The notes: generated by a model from the sequence alone, not told the origin. 64,000 nucleotides of DNA from Actinobacillus capsulatus DSM 19761 (GCF_000374285.1 NZ_KB893935.1:62001-126000), one strand, 5' to 3'; shown: positions 1 through 9,327, counted from the first letter of the stretch. A program made the numbers and translations.

Positions 1-2
1 GC

Positions 3-50
3 AGAGCGATTATTCAAAGTATTGAAATGGCTCGTCAATCCTTGAAATAA
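3..50 (+). CDS. 3' end of an unidentified gene (partial)
   Basis: The first 50 bases hold the last 15 codons of a plus-strand reading frame (RAIIQSIEMARQSLK, then TAA). A hairpin terminator follows directly, which supports this being a real gene end. Too little is left to name the product. Confidence 0.45.
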   Translation, partial: RAIIQSIEMARQSLK

Positions 51-58
51 AAATTAAC

Positions 59-108
59 AGCCCCTGAAAAGCAAACTCTTAAAGTGTGATTTTCAAGGGC
101 TATTTTAT
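59..108 (+). terminator. Rho-independent terminator
   Basis: A 12-base stem (AGCCCCTGAAAA pairing with TTTTCAAGGGCT, one mismatch) encloses a 19-base loop and is followed by a T-rich stretch. It ends the gene entering from the left. The minus-strand gene that stops at 123 may share it. Confidence 0.7.
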
Positions 109-122
109 TTATGCTTCACTGT

Positions 123-587
123 CTATTCTTGTTTCTGTATGGTTTGAAAATCATCGCATACTTCCGGATCTCCTTTTTTCCATTCCATTTTGCCAAATTT
201 ACCAAGTGAATTATCAATAAGACGAACTTGTTCTAATTGTACTTCCCAAATAGGTAACTCATCATCGACATAAGGTTTAAATTCTGCTTTATATAATTCT
301 TTTGCAGCTTGAGCATCTTCGCCGCTTAAGCGATTTACTGTACCGAGAAATTGGATACCTTGAATAGAAGAATGAAAGCGGGTTGGAGAGAAAATAGTGC
401 CAGCGACTTTAGGATTTTTATGCACGATTTTAGAATGGGTGGTTTGTTCTGAGCTCATATAGATTAAGCGGCAATTAGCTTCATCAAATTTATAAAAGCA
501 TGCAAAAGACCAAGGTTGGTTATTTTCTGTCACAGACAAAGTGCAGAGGTATTTTTTATTGAAAAAATTAGCTATGCGTTTCTGCAT
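123..587 (-). CDS. YhbP-like (UPF0306) flavin split-barrel family protein
   Basis: The 154-residue product resembles the UPF0306/YhbP family, which has the pyridoxamine 5'-phosphate oxidase-like split-barrel fold and whose function is unknown. Visible family features are an N-terminal strand region with WSFACFYKFD (about residues 26-35), a middle VAGTIFSPTRF segment, GIQFLGTVNRL, and a C-terminal PIWEVQLEQVRLIDNSLGKFGK block that matches the end of E. coli YhbP. There is no signal peptide or membrane segment, so it is cytoplasmic. The ATG at 587 follows AGGGG at a short distance. It is transcribed away from hugZ, whose product has the same general fold. The family assignment is good; the role is not known. 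Confidence 0.75.
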   Translation of the reverse strand: MQKRIANFFNKKYLCTLSVTENNQPWSFACFYKFDEANCRLIYMSSEQTTHSKIVHKNPKVAGTIFSPTRFHSSIQGIQFLGTVNRLSGEDAQAAKELYKAEFKPYVDDELPIWEVQLEQVRLIDNSLGKFGKMEWKKGDPEVCDDFQTIQKQE

Positions 588-927
588 ATGGACCCCTATT
601 TATTAATAAGTGTAAGATATGTCAGTTTTTAAATGTTTTGACATACTGTTTAATAAGCAAAATCCTTTTTGGCCAAGTAAATATTCAAGAAGAATAGATT
701 CATTTTGACACAAAATTGTAAGTTTAGTAAAGTGAAAAGCCCTTTAGGGGTAATTAATTACTCTTAAATTCAAAGAGATACAACCACTGTTTTAGCATTT
801 GTTCGTCAAAAGTAAAAATTTACATTTTTAACATTGCGAAAAAAAACAGTATAAATATAATTAAAAATAATTTGTATTAATAATATCTGTTGATAAAATT
901 TACATAAATTTTAGAGAAGGAGATCTT
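588..927. promoter_or_regulatory. divergent intergenic region upstream of hugZ
   Basis: This 340-base AT-rich gap separates the YhbP-like gene from hugZ-hgbA. A plausible sigma-70 promoter for hugZ is TTAACA (828-833), 16 bases, then TATAAA (850-855). The stretch 861-890 is rich in AATAAT-like hexamers. Iron control by Fur would be expected for haem uptake genes, but no clear 19-base Fur box can be read. A strong Shine-Dalgarno sequence (AGAAGGAGA) ends a few bases before the hugZ ATG. No other gene is seen. Confidence 0.45.
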
Positions 928-1449
928 ATGCCTGCGACTAATCGCCAAGAAGTCTTACAAAATCGTTTAGGACCTGAAATTCAAGAATTAAAAGAAAATA
1001 TTCAAACTATTGTTCTTTCAACAGTGGATAAAGAGGGTAACCCGAATGTGAGCTATGCGCCTTTTGTGATCAATAATGGTGAATACCAAGTTCTTATTTC
1101 AACAATTGCTCGTCATGCACGCAATTTAATTGAAGTACCGAAAGTATCATTAATGTTAATTGATGATGAATCTAAAAGCCGCCAAATTTTTGCGCGCCGC
1201 CGTTTAACCTTTGATGCGACTTCTCGTTTAATTGAGCGTGAAGGTGAAGAATGGGAAAGCGGTTTGAAAGCATTGAAAGCTCGCCATGGTGATCTTATTG
1301 ATGAGCTTTCGAAAATGAAAGATTTCAAATTATTTAGCTTTAAACCGACGCAAGGGCTTTTTGTAAAAGGCTTTGGTAAAGCGTTTGAAGTTAGCTCGGA
1401 TGATCTAGTGAATATCGTTCACTTAGATGAAGGCCATAAAACAGAATAA
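928..1449 (+). CDS. hugZ: HugZ family haem utilisation protein
   Basis: The 173-residue product belongs to the HugZ/HutZ haem oxygenase-like family, a split-barrel fold that binds and in some members degrades haem in the cytoplasm to release iron. The sequence shows the core barrel: VLSTVDKEGNPNVSYAPFV (about 31-49), VLISTIARHARNL, and VSLMLIDDE followed by RRRLTFD. The C-terminal GLFVKGFGKAFEV segment is typical of the family. The ATG has an excellent ribosome site. The next gene downstream on the same strand is the haemoglobin receptor gene hgbA, so import and use of haem are coupled. Paired hugZ-hgbA genes are known from Actinobacillus pleuropneumoniae. Whether this member has oxygenase activity cannot be read from sequence. 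Confidence 0.88.
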   Translation: MPATNRQEVLQNRLGPEIQELKENIQTIVLSTVDKEGNPNVSYAPFVINNGEYQVLISTIARHARNLIEVPKVSLMLIDDESKSRQIFARRRLTFDATSRLIEREGEEWESGLKALKARHGDLIDELSKMKDFKLFSFKPTQGLFVKGFGKAFEVSSDDLVNIVHLDEGHKTE

Positions 1450-1468
1450 CTATATTTATTAAACGTTT

Positions 1469-1502
1469 ACTGTGCTGGTGGTTTGCTGGCACAGTTTTTT
1501 TA
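1469..1502 (+). terminator. hairpin with T-run between hugZ and hgbA
   Basis: ACTGTGC (1469-1475) pairs with GCACAGT (1489-1495) and is followed by at least seven T. It has the form of an intrinsic terminator placed inside a gene pair, so it may attenuate read-through from hugZ into hgbA. Confidence 0.65.
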
Positions 1503-1524
1503 TTTCACCTAAAGGAGAATGATT

Positions 1525-4365
1525 GTGATTAAGCTTCGTTTTAATCTGTCTATTGCAGCACTTTGTGTTTTGCAATACAACAGTGCATTGGCACAAGAGC
1601 AAATGCAACTCGACACCGTGATTGTAAAGGACGGTATTCAGCAACAAAAAATTTCTGAAATCAAAAAATCTGCAAAACAACTGGCAAAACAGCAAGTACA
1701 AGACTCACGGGATCTCGTACGTTATGAAACCGGTGTGACGGTGGTTGAAACCGGACGTATGGGGAGTAGCGGTTATGCGGTGCGAGGGGTAGATGAGAAC
1801 CGTGTTGCAATTACAGTAGATGGCTTACATCAAGCGGAAACACTTTCATCTCAGGGTTTTAAAGAATTATTTGAAGGGTACGGCAATTTTAATAATACCC
1901 GCAACTCAGTAGAAATCGAAACTCTGAAACAAGCAACCATTCGTAAAGGAGCGGATTCCGTTCGTGTCGGTAGTGGCGCTTTAGGCGGAGCGGTAATGTT
2001 TGAAACCAAAGATGCTCGCGATTTTTTAACAGAAAAAGATTACCACTTTGGTTATAAAACCGGTTATTCAAGTGCGGATAATCAAAAAGCCAATTCTTTG
2101 ACTTTTGCCGGCCGTTATAAAGACTTTGATATTTTAGCGTTAAAAACTTGGCGTGACGGTCATGAATTGGAAAATTATGATTACAAGACAGCTGACGGTA
2201 GTGTACAAGGGAAAGAACGAGAAAAAGCCGATCCTTATTCAATTAAGAAAGACAGTACTTTAATTAAATTCGGTTATTCACCTTCGGATAATCACCGTTT
2301 TAGTGTCGTTGCGGATTTGTATGAGAAGAAAAATAGAGGACACGACTTTTCTTACAACTTAAAGCCGACAACTTACATTAACGTTGATGAATATGAGTTA
2401 CGCCATACGAACGACAAAAGTAAACGCCAAAATTATGCATTTGTATATGAGAATTTTAGCGCTAATCCATTATGGGATACATTAAAGCTTACCTACTCAA
2501 CACAAAAAATTAAAAATCGTGCCAGAACGGATGATTATTGTGATGGAGCCCATTGTAAAGAAAGCAGTAACCCTGCAGGTTTACAGTTAAAAGACGGCAA
2601 AGTAGTGGATAGAGACGGTAATCAACCGAACTTAGGTGTGGATGAATTAGGTTTAACCACAATTACCGATTCAAAAGGTACTTACACTGCAGGTGTAAAT
2701 TTGGTGAGAGATTATTGGTTTGATTGTAGTGTTTTTGACTGTAATAAATCTGTTACGGCATATTATAAAGATTATTCAAATAATATAACCTCGGAAGAGG
2801 TCCTACTTACAAGAACGTATATGGACGAAAAAGGACGTAAGTTTGCGACTTTAGATCCAAAAAGTAAATTTAAAAACATTCTATTACCAGGAAGTAAAGG
2901 CTATACGGAAAATATTTATACTGAACGAGATTTAGATACGGATACGAAGCAACTTAATCTTGATTTAACCAAATCCTTCTCTTTACTCGGTCAAGAGCAT
3001 TCGTTGGAATATGGCGGTAGCTATAGCCGTACAGAGAAAAAGATGGTTAACCGCAGCGGTTTCGGTGCAACGAGTAACCCCCAATGGTGGGCAAAACGTT
3101 TTCTGGGGATAAAACGGGATTTCTTTAAGGGAACGGAAGAACCTATCAATTGTAAAAATGCGACCGGCAGCGATCAATGGAACGGTTTACTTTGCCCGAA
3201 TGAAGGCACGTTTTCGTTCTTAATTCCGGTTGAAGCTAAAAACGGTTCATTATATTTTGCTGATAATTTGAAAGTGAATGACTATTTAAGTTTTGATATC
3301 GGCTACCGCTATGATGATATTAGCTATAAGCCTAAATATATTGCTGGGCAAACGGCAAAAATTCCGGATGATATGCTGCAAGGGTTATTTGTACCGTTAC
3401 CAGATCAACCTACAAAAGAGCAAATTCGCCAAAATGCGGAAGAAAATATTAAATATTTATCACGCAATGTTAAATATCAAAAACATTCTTATTCATTAGC
3501 GGCAACAGCGGAACCATTTAGCTTCTTACGCGTACAAGTTAAATATGCAAATGGATTTAGAGCGCCGACTTCTGATGAGCTTTATTTTACCTTTAAGCAC
3601 CCGGATTTTACCGTATTGCCTAATGTGGAGCTTAAATCTGAACGTGCCGAAACCAAAGAAGTCGCATTAACTTTACATGGTGATTTGGGCTTTATTACAA
3701 CTAGTTACTTTAAAACGGATTATGATAACTTTATTGATTTGAAGTATCTTGGTTCTAAAAATCTAATGAATGCTTTTGGCGGTAGTGCAACGGCAAGACC
3801 TTATCAAATTTATCAAAATGTAAACCGTCAAGAAGCTAGAGTTAACGGCTTAGAAATTAGTTCTAAATTGGACTTTGGTCAATTATGGCAAGCTTTAGAA
3901 GGTTTTAACGCAAGTTATAAATACATCTATCAGAAAGGGAAAATGGAAGGTAATTTACCGTTAAATGCGATTCAGCCACGAACATCTGTATTTGGTTTAG
4001 GCTATGAACATCCGGAAGAGAAGTTTGGCGTAGATGTGTATGTTACCCGTGTAAGCGCGAAGAAAGCGGAAGATACTTACAATATGTATCACAGCGAAGA
4101 AAAAGCAAAAGACAGCTACTTAAAATGGCGTAGCGATGCTTATACGTTGTTAGATATGATTGCTTATGTTAAACCGTGGAAAAACGTCACCTTACAAGCA
4201 GGCGTTTATAATTTACAGAATCACAAATATCTGACTTGGGAATCGGTTCGTTCAATTCGTCCGTTTGGTACAAGTAACTTAATTAATCAAGCGACAGGTA
4301 AAGGATTAAATCGTTTCACTGCTCCTGGAAGAAACTTTAAGTTAACCGCAGAGGTAACTTTCTAA
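1525..4365 (+). CDS. hgbA: HgbA, TonB-dependent haemoglobin receptor
   Basis: This 946-residue outer-membrane receptor binds haemoglobin and imports its haem using TonB energy. A signal peptide ends near NSALA-QEQ, followed by a TonB box (LDTVIV), a plug domain (RYETGVTVVETGRMG, GVDENRVAITVDGL) and a beta-barrel. The haem-receptor FRAP motif is present (FRAPTSDELYF, near residue 676), with a histidine in KHPDF and then LPNVELKSE, a variant of the usual NPNL box. The C-terminus ends in phenylalanine (FKLTAEVTF), as expected for outer-membrane barrels. I chose the GTG at 1525: GGAG at 1514-1517 lies seven bases before it, but only one base before the in-frame ATG at 1519. The frame is intact. 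It follows hugZ and ends in a strong terminator. Confidence 0.92.
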   Translation: MIKLRFNLSIAALCVLQYNSALAQEQMQLDTVIVKDGIQQQKISEIKKSAKQLAKQQVQDSRDLVRYETGVTVVETGRMGSSGYAVRGVDENRVAITVDGLHQAETLSSQGFKELFEGYGNFNNTRNSVEIETLKQATIRKGADSVRVGSGALGGAVMFETKDARDFLTEKDYHFGYKTGYSSADNQKANSLTFAGRYKDFDILALKTWRDGHELENYDYKTADGSVQGKEREKADPYSIKKDSTLIKFGYSPSDNHRFSVVADLYEKKNRGHDFSYNLKPTTYINVDEYELRHTNDKSKRQNYAFVYENFSANPLWDTLKLTYSTQKIKNRARTDDYCDGAHCKESSNPAGLQLKDGKVVDRDGNQPNLGVDELGLTTITDSKGTYTAGVNLVRDYWFDCSVFDCNKSVTAYYKDYSNNITSEEVLLTRTYMDEKGRKFATLDPKSKFKNILLPGSKGYTENIYTERDLDTDTKQLNLDLTKSFSLLGQEHSLEYGGSYSRTEKKMVNRSGFGATSNPQWWAKRFLGIKRDFFKGTEEPINCKNATGSDQWNGLLCPNEGTFSFLIPVEAKNGSLYFADNLKVNDYLSFDIGYRYDDISYKPKYIAGQTAKIPDDMLQGLFVPLPDQPTKEQIRQNAEENIKYLSRNVKYQKHSYSLAATAEPFSFLRVQVKYANGFRAPTSDELYFTFKHPDFTVLPNVELKSERAETKEVALTLHGDLGFITTSYFKTDYDNFIDLKYLGSKNLMNAFGGSATARPYQIYQNVNRQEARVNGLEISSKLDFGQLWQALEGFNASYKYIYQKGKMEGNLPLNAIQPRTSVFGLGYEHPEEKFGVDVYVTRVSAKKAEDTYNMYHSEEKAKDSYLKWRSDAYTLLDMIAYVKPWKNVTLQAGVYNLQNHKYLTWESVRSIRPFGTSNLINQATGKGLNRFTAPGRNFKLTAEVTF

Positions 4366-4370
4366 TTAAA

Positions 4371-4407
4371 ATGCCCGATAATTCATTGTTTATCGGGCAT
4401 TTTTTTG
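4371..4407 (+). terminator. strong Rho-independent terminator after hgbA
   Basis: A perfect 11-base stem (ATGCCCGATAA / TTATCGGGCAT) has an 8-base loop and seven T. It lies between convergent hgbA and pheA. Confidence 0.88.
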
Positions 4408-4435
4408 CAAAAAGATCTTAAAATTTAACTGCTTG

Positions 4436-5593
4436 TTATAGTTTTACCGGCTCAATAATTTCACTTGGGTAGCAACCTAAAACTTTGACATAGCTGGTTA
4501 CATCTTCTAAGGCTTTTAACGCTTGCTGGGTATTTTCAGCATGCGTATTCGCCTCTAGTTCCACATAGAACATCTCTTCCCAAGGCTTGCCGTAAATCGG
4601 ACGAGATTCCAGTTTGGTCATACGGATTTGATGCTGTTTGAATACCATCAACGCATCTACTAACGCACCGGCTTGTTGAGAAGTGGTCATCAGCAATAAT
4701 GTTTTTGTTTGTACTTGCGGTGAAACGTTAATTGCTTGTTTTGCTACCACGATAAAGCGAGTGATATTATTCTGTTGGTTGGCAATATCGGTTTTGATAT
4801 TAGTTAAACCGTAGAGTTTTCCGCCATCCTCATTGCCTAATGCGACGATATTCGGCTTATTTAAGCGAGCGACCATCTGCATTGCATGTGAGCTGCTTTC
4901 GCAATACTTGATATGGACTTTATTAAGGCTTTGAATAAATTGGCTGCATTGTTGAATCACTTGCGGGTGGCTGTATAACGTATCAATTTCAGCAAGATCT
5001 ATATTACCGTTTGCCAGTACGCAGTGCTTGATCGGATAAGCCAATTCACCGACCACCGTTAAATCGGTATGTTGTAGTAAATCATATACGTCATTGATTG
5101 AACCTGAAGTGGTGTTTTCAAGTGGAAGCACACCAAATTCGGCTTCACCCTCACTCACCTTATCAAACACTTGTTGGAACGAATCACAACTCAATTCAAT
5201 TAAAGAACCTTGATATTTTTTAGCAAATTGACGAGACGCCATATTGGAATAAGAACCACGCATACCTAAAAAGGCAATCGATACATTCTGTTCTTTCTGC
5301 TCGTTTAATTTATTTTGCAGATAATTTTGCTGAGTCAACACGGAATCTTCGATAATACGTTGGAAAATTTGTGTGACATATTGCGGATCTAATTGGTAAT
5401 TTTCCGCTTCGGCGTAGTTGATCAGCTCTTGTAAAAGTTCTTTTTCACGCACCACATCACGTAGCGGTTTTTGGGTAATTTCTTTGCTGCGCACAACGTC
5501 GAATGCGAGGCGATGGCGCTCGGCAAGCAGTTTTAATAAATTTCTATCAAGTTGTGTGATTTGCGTACGGATATCCGATAAATCTAAAGACAT
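4436..5593 (-). CDS. pheA: PheA, chorismate mutase / prephenate dehydratase
   Basis: This 385-residue bifunctional enzyme converts chorismate to prephenate and then to phenylpyruvate, the committed steps of phenylalanine synthesis. Three domains are visible. The N-terminal AroQ chorismate mutase helices (about 1-95) include the conserved [19 protein letters not shown]. The prephenate dehydratase domain (about 105-285) has [15 protein letters not shown] and the catalytic NITRF. A C-terminal ACT domain carries the GALV and ESRP motifs that bind phenylalanine for feedback inhibition. The length matches E. coli PheA (386). No leader peptide or attenuator fits in the short upstream gap, so control by attenuation as in E. 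coli is not evident. Confidence 0.95.
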   Translation of the reverse strand: MSLDLSDIRTQITQLDRNLLKLLAERHRLAFDVVRSKEITQKPLRDVVREKELLQELINYAEAENYQLDPQYVTQIFQRIIEDSVLTQQNYLQNKLNEQKEQNVSIAFLGMRGSYSNMASRQFAKKYQGSLIELSCDSFQQVFDKVSEGEAEFGVLPLENTTSGSINDVYDLLQHTDLTVVGELAYPIKHCVLANGNIDLAEIDTLYSHPQVIQQCSQFIQSLNKVHIKYCESSSHAMQMVARLNKPNIVALGNEDGGKLYGLTNIKTDIANQQNNITRFIVVAKQAINVSPQVQTKTLLLMTTSQQAGALVDALMVFKQHQIRMTKLESRPIYGKPWEEMFYVELEANTHAENTQQALKALEDVTSYVKVLGCYPSEIIEPVKL

Positions 5594-5656
5594 TGTGTAG
5601 TTCTCGTTGTATTGCTTTAATGAAACGATTATAGCTATTTGAGGGATAAATGAAAG

Positions 5657-5703
5657 ACAAGCGGTCGAATTTTGCCAATTTTTTTCAGAATCCGACCGCT
5701 TGT
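5657..5703. repeat. inverted pair of DNA uptake signals
   Basis: ACAAGCGGTCG (5657-5667) and its exact reverse complement (5693-5703) flank a T-rich spacer. Such pairs usually sit at gene ends as terminators. This one lies between two divergent genes, pheA and the lipoprotein gene, so it should be transcribed in a leader or lie between promoters. Confidence 0.85.
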
Positions 5704-5728
5704 AAAGCTTAGTTATTTGACTTGATTA

Positions 5729-6277
5729 ATGAAAAAATTTCTGATTATTGCAACATTATTGTTATTAACAGGTTGTTCTGCAACGATAAATACTGCTCAA
5801 CTCCCATATCAAGCTCAAAATTACAATAAAGTAAACGCCTCTGTTGTATTAGGTGATTTTACCTATCTTCCAGCAGAACAAGGACGTCTAAAAGAAAGTG
5901 AAATTGAAAATACTGCAGTAGGCACTTTATATCTTGAACGTTCTATTGCTGATATAGCCAAACAAGTAACAGCAAAAGAATTAGTACAAAGTGGTGTTAC
6001 TTTAGGACAAGGAAATATTAAAATACTAGGTAAAGTTAAAGAATTAAAAATGGATGATTTAGGCTATAGTATTGATTATTCATACATTATTAATTATCAA
6101 ATTTTGAAAAATAATATGCCAGTTTGGAGTGAAGATTATAGACCAAATAAAGTAACGACATCTAAATTTACGGTTACTATTCATGAAATTATCGCCCAAA
6201 TATATAGAATGATGGGTGCAGGGTATGAGAAATTTATTACTGATGAGAACGTAAAACGTATTTTAGAAAGTAAATAA
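5729..6277 (+). CDS. putative lipoprotein of unknown function
   Basis: The product has 182 residues and begins with a classic lipoprotein signal, MKKFLIIATLLLLTGC, in which the lipobox cysteine is residue 16. Serine at +2 favours sorting to the outer membrane. The rest is a soluble periplasmic-facing domain without internal membrane segments. The segment ILGKVKELKMDD...YSYIINYQIL looks like alternating beta strands, and the C-terminus is helical. I do not recognise a family with confidence; it is broadly reminiscent of small assembly or transport auxiliary lipoproteins. The start has no obvious Shine-Dalgarno sequence. A terminator follows. The gene stands alone between pheA and prlC. Confidence 0.7.
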   Translation: MKKFLIIATLLLLTGCSATINTAQLPYQAQNYNKVNASVVLGDFTYLPAEQGRLKESEIENTAVGTLYLERSIADIAKQVTAKELVQSGVTLGQGNIKILGKVKELKMDDLGYSIDYSYIINYQILKNNMPVWSEDYRPNKVTTSKFTVTIHEIIAQIYRMMGAGYEKFITDENVKRILESK

Positions 6278-6283
6278 AAAAGG

Positions 6284-6316
6284 AAGGGCTGAATTTCATA
6301 TTCAGCCCTTTTAAAT
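6284..6316. terminator. bidirectional terminator
   Basis: AAGGGCTGAAT pairs with ATTCAGCCCTT around a short loop, with A-rich bases before and T-rich bases after. It can serve both the lipoprotein gene (+) and prlC (-), which converge here. Confidence 0.82.
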
Positions 6317-8350
6317 TTAGTTAGCAATGCCTTTATGGCGCAACAATGCATCAAGTGTAGGTTTACGACCACGGAAGCGTTCAAACAACACCATCGGCTC
6401 TTCTGAACCGCCACGGGTTAAGATGTTCGCTAAGAACGATGCACCTGTTTGACGGTTGAAAATGCCCTCTTCCTCAAATTTTGAGAACGCATCCGCTGAC
6501 AGAACTTCCGCCCATAAATAGCTGTAATAGCCTGCTGCATAACCACCTGCGAAAATGTGGCTGAAACTGTGTGGCGTGCGTACCCATTCAGGGGTTTTGA
6601 CCACTGCTACCTCTTTTTTCACCGCTTGTAAAGTCTCCAACACCAAGCCTTCGCGAGGCTCTGCCAAGTGTAAACGGAAATCAAACAAGCCGAATTCTAA
6701 CTGACGTAACACAAACATCGCCACTTGGAAGTTTTTTGCTTTGAGCAACTGTGTCAGTTTCTCTTTCGGCAACGGTTCGCCTGTTTCGTAATGCCCTGAA
6801 ATGAACTGCAATGCTTCTTCTTCCCAGCACCAGTTTTCTAAGAATTGGCTTGGTAATTCCACGGCATCCCATGGCACACCGTTGATCCCCGCAACATCAC
6901 CGACATCAATTTGGGTTAGCATATGGTGAATACCGTGGCCGAACTCGTGGAACAACGTGGTCACTTCATCGTGCGTGAATAATGCAGGTTTGTCGCCAAT
7001 CGGCTTATTAAAATTACAAGTTAAATATGCCACAGGTTTTTGTAATGAACCGTCGGCAAGGCGTTTTTGGTTGATACAATCGTCCATCCACGCTCCGCCA
7101 CGTTTATTTTCACGTGCGTATAAATCTAAATAGAATGAACCACATGCTTCGTTTTGTTCGTCATAGATTTGGAAGAAACGCACATCTTCATGCCAAGTAT
7201 CAATACCGAATTTTTCTTCGATACGTAAACCGAAAATACGTTTCATTAATTCAAATAAACCTGAGAGTACGCGATCTTCTGGGAAATATGGACGTAATTC
7301 TTCATCATTGATCGCATATAACGCTTGTTTTTGTTTTTCACTATAAAATGCGATATCCCATGGCTGAAGTTCGATTACACCATATTCTTGCTCAACAAAG
7401 GCATGTAATTCTGCTAATTCTTTTTCGCCTTGTACTTTTGAACGTTTGGCCAAATCTTCTAAGAAATTAACCACTTGTTGAGGATTTTCCGCCATTTTTG
7501 TTGCTAGAGAAAGATCCGCATAGGTTGCAAAACCTAATAATTGTGCCATTTCTAAGCGTAATTTGAGTTTTTCATCAATATTGGCCGAGTTATCCCATTT
7601 TCCTGCATTTGGACCTTGTTCTGAGGCACGGGTTACAAAAGCTCGATACATTTCTTCACGCAAGGCTTTGTTTTCGCAGTAAGTCATCACCGGCAGATAG
7701 CTTGGAAATTCAAGGGTAAAGCGGTAACCTTTTTTACCTTTACTTTCAGCCGACAATTTCGCTGCTTCAAGTGCAGATTTCGGCAAGCCTTTCAATTGGG
7801 CGTCATCGGTAATCACGATATCCCAACCCATAGTCGCATCTAGCACGTTATTGCTAAATTGTGAGCTGAGTTCCGATAAGCGAGCAGAAATTTCACCATA
7901 ACGTTTTTGTTTATCCGCTGGTAACGAAATTCCTGAAAGTTCGAAATCACGTAGGCTGTTTTCAATCGCTTTTTTTTGTGCAAGCGAATAGCTCTCAAAT
8001 TCCGGTGAGTTTTTAAGTTTTACATAGCCTTGATATAAGCCTTGGTGTTGTCCTGCCCAAGTGCTGTATTCCGATAATAACGGCAAGCAGGCTTGGTATT
8101 CTTCACGCAATTCAGGGGAATTTTTCACCGCATTTAAATGTCCTACCGGCGACCACGCACGAGAGAATTTGTCGCCCGCCATTGCTTGTGGCATATAGAA
8201 ATTTTCCCACGTTGGGGTTTCAATTTTTGCCACCGCCTCAATAGTTTCACGGCACTCTTTAATCACGGCTTCCACCGCAGGTTTGATATGTTCAGGTTTG
8301 ATTTTGGAAAACTCAGGCAAACCTGTGTAATTTAAAAGAGGGTTAGACAT
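6317..8350 (-). CDS. prlC: PrlC, oligopeptidase A (M3 metallopeptidase)
   Basis: This 677-residue cytoplasmic zinc endopeptidase degrades peptides, including cleaved signal peptides. It has the M3 family zinc motif HEFGH (in LFHEFGHGIHHML), plus the downstream Glu-containing VELPSQFLENW segment that supplies the third ligand region. The length is close to E. coli PrlC (680). I start it at the ATG at 8350 (MSNPLLNYTG), preceded by AAAGGA; an in-frame ATG 75 bases upstream lacks a ribosome site and adds residues not seen in the family. It lies downstream of pflA, separated by an uptake-signal hairpin, and is probably transcribed separately. Confidence 0.93.
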   Translation of the reverse strand: MSNPLLNYTGLPEFSKIKPEHIKPAVEAVIKECRETIEAVAKIETPTWENFYMPQAMAGDKFSRAWSPVGHLNAVKNSPELREEYQACLPLLSEYSTWAGQHQGLYQGYVKLKNSPEFESYSLAQKKAIENSLRDFELSGISLPADKQKRYGEISARLSELSSQFSNNVLDATMGWDIVITDDAQLKGLPKSALEAAKLSAESKGKKGYRFTLEFPSYLPVMTYCENKALREEMYRAFVTRASEQGPNAGKWDNSANIDEKLKLRLEMAQLLGFATYADLSLATKMAENPQQVVNFLEDLAKRSKVQGEKELAELHAFVEQEYGVIELQPWDIAFYSEKQKQALYAINDEELRPYFPEDRVLSGLFELMKRIFGLRIEEKFGIDTWHEDVRFFQIYDEQNEACGSFYLDLYARENKRGGAWMDDCINQKRLADGSLQKPVAYLTCNFNKPIGDKPALFTHDEVTTLFHEFGHGIHHMLTQIDVGDVAGINGVPWDAVELPSQFLENWCWEEEALQFISGHYETGEPLPKEKLTQLLKAKNFQVAMFVLRQLEFGLFDFRLHLAEPREGLVLETLQAVKKEVAVVKTPEWVRTPHSFSHIFAGGYAAGYYSYLWAEVLSADAFSKFEEEGIFNRQTGASFLANILTRGGSEEPMVLFERFRGRKPTLDALLRHKGIAN

Positions 8351-8421
8351 TATTTTTTCCTTTATATGGTCAAAATGAAAATTCGTATCAAGATAATACA
8401 CAAAGTTGGAGAGAAAAGAAA

Positions 8422-8479
8422 ACAAGCGGTCATATTTACATAATTTTTTGCAAAAAAATTACAAAATATAACCGCTTGT
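8422..8479 (-). repeat. inverted uptake-signal pair, likely pflA terminator
   Basis: ACAAGCGGT (8422-8430) and ACCGCTTGT (8471-8479) are inverted, and pairing extends imperfectly through AT-rich arms. The centre contains TTTTTTGCAAAAAA. It lies just after the pflA stop codon and can act as a terminator. Confidence 0.78.
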
Positions 8480-8481
8480 AT

Positions 8482-9222
8482 TTAGAATTTTACGCTATGC
8501 CCATAGCTTTCAATGATTTTTTGGATACGCTCTAAATCTTCTTTCGGTGGTGGCAACACGCCGTCCAGCTCATATTTATAGCCTAAGGTTTCCCATTTAT
8601 GAGCTCCTAAACGGTGGTAAGGTAGAAGCTCTACCTTCTCAATATTATCCATTCCCCGAATAAACTGCCCTAAGCGGTGAGCAGAATCATCATCATCGGT
8701 ATAACCCGGCACAACCACATAGCGAATCCAAGCCGGCTTATTCATTTTGTGTAAATAACGAGCAAAATCCAGCGTGCGTTTATTAGACACACCGACCAAA
8801 TCTTGGTGAACTTCATCGTTTAGCTGTTTTAAATCTAACAGAACTAAATCGGTAACTTCCAGCATCTCATCAACCACAGGGCTATAGCTACGAACAAAAC
8901 CGTTAGTATCTAAGCAAGTGTTAATACCTTCTGCTTTACAAGCTCTGAACCAATCACGCACAAACTCCATTTGCAACACTGCTTCCCCACCCGAAGCTGT
9001 TACACCGCCACCGGTTGCTTTCATAAAATGCTTGTAAGTCGTTACTTCTTTCATCAGCTCTTCAACGGTAATTTCTTTGCCACCGTCCAGATCCCAAGTA
9101 TCTCGATTATGGCAATATTTACAACGCATTAAACAGCCTTGCAAGAAAAGAATAAAGCGAATCCCCGGACCATCTACCGTGCCACAGGATTCATAAGAAT
9201 GGATACGTCCAACAACAGACAT
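8482..9222 (-). CDS. pflA: PflA, pyruvate formate-lyase activating enzyme
   Basis: This 246-residue radical-SAM enzyme installs the glycyl radical in pyruvate formate-lyase (PflB) under anaerobic conditions. The [4Fe-4S] motif CX3CX2C is present as CLMRCKYC (about residues 30-37), as are [11 protein letters not shown] and [16 protein letters not shown]. The length equals E. coli PflA. I chose the ATG at 9222 (MSVVGRIHS), with GAGGT seven bases upstream; an ATG 33 bases earlier adds an unlikely extension. Its substrate gene pflB lies 3.3 kb away, with accessory genes in between. Confidence 0.95.
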   Translation of the reverse strand: MSVVGRIHSYESCGTVDGPGIRFILFLQGCLMRCKYCHNRDTWDLDGGKEITVEELMKEVTTYKHFMKATGGGVTASGGEAVLQMEFVRDWFRACKAEGINTCLDTNGFVRSYSPVVDEMLEVTDLVLLDLKQLNDEVHQDLVGVSNKRTLDFARYLHKMNKPAWIRYVVVPGYTDDDDSAHRLGQFIRGMDNIEKVELLPYHRLGAHKWETLGYKYELDGVLPPPKEDLERIQKIIESYGHSVKF

Positions 9223-9327
9223 TTGCTTACCTCGAACCTCAAAAAATTTTGACAAATTGTAGCAAATTTTTAGATTGTTCGCAGAAATAAATCAAGCCGT
9301 CAAACTTTACTCAGCGAGAAATCCCAA

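Noticed and set aside
861-890. Fur box upstream of hugZ
   Set aside because: AATAAT-like hexamers are present, but they do not align to the 19-base palindrome well enough in this very AT-rich stretch to call a site.
1113-1328. Antisense frames over hugZ, hgbA, pflB, rho, thrA and other conserved genes
   Set aside because: They are open only because the opposite strand has biased codon use; they lack ribosome sites and protein-family features.
5594-5728. Phenylalanine leader peptide and attenuator before pheA
   Set aside because: No short frame rich in phenylalanine codons is present on the minus strand; the hairpin here is an uptake-signal pair.
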